The notes under the pieces were generated by a model. It had not been told where the DNA came from, ran no database searches, and saw only the letters and a list, made by a program, of their open reading frames with translations. A DNA stretch of 7,409 bases, taken from Sulfuricurvum sp. Its GTDB lineage: Bacteria > Campylobacterota > Campylobacteria > Campylobacterales > Sulfurimonadaceae. Of the stretch, positions 6,968 through 7,409 are shown in pieces. The translations under genes and the position numbers were made by a program. The DNA is taken from assembly GCA_022729835.1 (NCBI GenBank), contig DZBC01000102.1:1-7409 (forward strand), read 5' to 3'. Numbering within the stretch: the first letter of the stretch is position 1; every line of letters starts with the position of its first letter.

Positions 6968-7409
6968 CACGCTACAACTCTGTTTCTGCCTCCGTTTTTG
7001 GCTTGGTACAACAGTGCATCGGCCTCTTGCAAAAAAGATTCTATCCCTTTGTCAAGCGTCACATAGGGCTCTTTGGGCGTCATCTCTACCGCACCGATAC
7101 TCACCGTCACATCGATATGCATACCTTCATAATGGCAACAGAGATTGGCGAATGCTTCGCGCACGCCCTCCAGCTTCTGCTCGCCGTTGGCAATGCTGGA
7201 GTTGGGCATGATAATGACGAACTCTTCGCCGCCGTAACGAACAATAATATCCGAATCACGCAAGCTGTGTTTTACAATACGCACAAAATCTTTTAACACG
7301 CTATCCCCTGCCAGATGCCCATAGGTGTCGTTGATCTGTTTGAAATGATCAAGGTTGCAAAAAACGCACCCATCCGGCCACCCGTGACGTTTTGATCCGG
7401 CCACCCATG
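6937..7409 (-). CDS. GGDEF domain protein (putative diguanylate cyclase), N-terminus beyond window
   Basis: The frame reads leftward from the right edge, open at its 5' end, and ends at a TGA at 6937-6939. It encodes almost all of a GGDEF domain, the fold that makes cyclic di-GMP from two GTP. Counting codons leftward from 7404, it has LDHFKQIND (18-26, guanine-binding Asn25), GHLAGD (Asp34), an RxxD inhibitory site RDSD (49-52) five residues before GGEEF (58-62), then VSIGAV and ADALLYQAKNGGRNRV near the end. The first residue of the usual D-x-D-x-F-K motif is Asn17, not Asp; this position coordinates metal in PleD (Asp327), so catalytic competence is uncertain. The first GGDEF helix and any sensory domain are outside the window. 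A GTG at 7404 could be taken as a start but would leave an incomplete domain, so I treat the gene as truncated. It converges on the kinase with a 31 bp overlap. Confidence 0.9.
   Translation of the reverse strand, partial: WVAGSKRHGWPDGCVFCNLDHFKQINDTYGHLAGDSVLKDFVRIVKHSLRDSDIIVRYGGEEFVIIMPNSSIANGEQKLEGVREAFANLCCHYEGMHIDVTVSIGAVEMTPKEPYVTLDKGIESFLQEADALLYQAKNGGRNRVVACHSNKKNSSS
7372..7406. repeat. Short direct repeat, 12 bp perfect, 23 bp period
   Basis: ATCCGGCCACCC occurs at 7372-7383 and again at 7395-7406. Allowing one mismatch, the match extends three more bases (GTG versus ATG) to the last base of the window. The 23 bp period is not a multiple of three, so the two copies are read in different frames of the GGDEF gene. 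It may be chance, a small tandem duplication or a contig-end assembly effect. Confidence 0.5.

Noticed and set aside
6885..7296. Forward open frames across the kinase end and the GGDEF gene (108 and 110 codons)
   Set aside because: They run opposite strongly conserved GGDEF motifs, have no recognisable domain and lack convincing ribosome binding sites.
7402..7404. GTG at 7404 as the true start of the GGDEF gene
   Set aside because: The frame remains open to the window edge and starting here would remove the first helix of the GGDEF domain, so truncation by the window is the better reading.

Overview
The window is densely coding, with almost no intergenic DNA. It holds the 3' part of a glycogen-synthesis operon, then a membrane sensor kinase in the same orientation, and finally a convergent, edge-truncated GGDEF (diguanylate cyclase-type) gene. 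The organism is probably a member of the Campylobacterota (a Sulfurimonas, Sulfurovum or Sulfuricurvum-like sulfur-oxidising relative). This rests mainly on the kinase phosphoacceptor motif AHQWRQPL, which is very common in that phylum, and on the stacking of a periplasmic binding domain with PAS domains. The assignment is inferred from protein style without any marker gene, so confidence is only moderate.

Layout: (1) 1-999 (+), the C-terminal two thirds of a glycogen/starch synthase (GT5, first GlgA), cut by the left edge. (2) 1001-2491 (+), a second, complete and clearly non-identical GlgA. (3) 2492-4414 (+), a complete GH13 glycogen branching enzyme, GlgB. (4) 4418-6967 (+), an 849-residue histidine kinase with a signal peptide, a periplasmic PhnD/TtrS-like binding domain, one membrane helix, two PAS regions and a transmitter. 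(5) 6937-7409 (-), a GGDEF domain open at the right edge, overlapping the kinase tail to tail by 31 bp.

The four forward genes lie 1, 0 and 3 bp apart, so they are very likely co-transcribed from a promoter left of the window. The GlgA enzymes extend alpha-1,4-glucan from ADP-glucose and GlgB adds alpha-1,6 branches. ADP-glucose pyrophosphorylase (glgC) is not in the window and may lie upstream. The kinase may report on an external small molecule, and its operon position hints at a link to carbon storage, but no response regulator is visible.

The most notable points are the tandem GlgA paralogues, with the first departing from consensus around the ADP-glucose site; the binding-protein-fused kinase riding on a glycogen operon; and a GGDEF domain whose expected metal-binding Asp reads as Asn. 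I see no RNA gene, CRISPR array, insertion sequence or phage gene, and no strong terminator. I do not see convincing evidence of an entirely new system.
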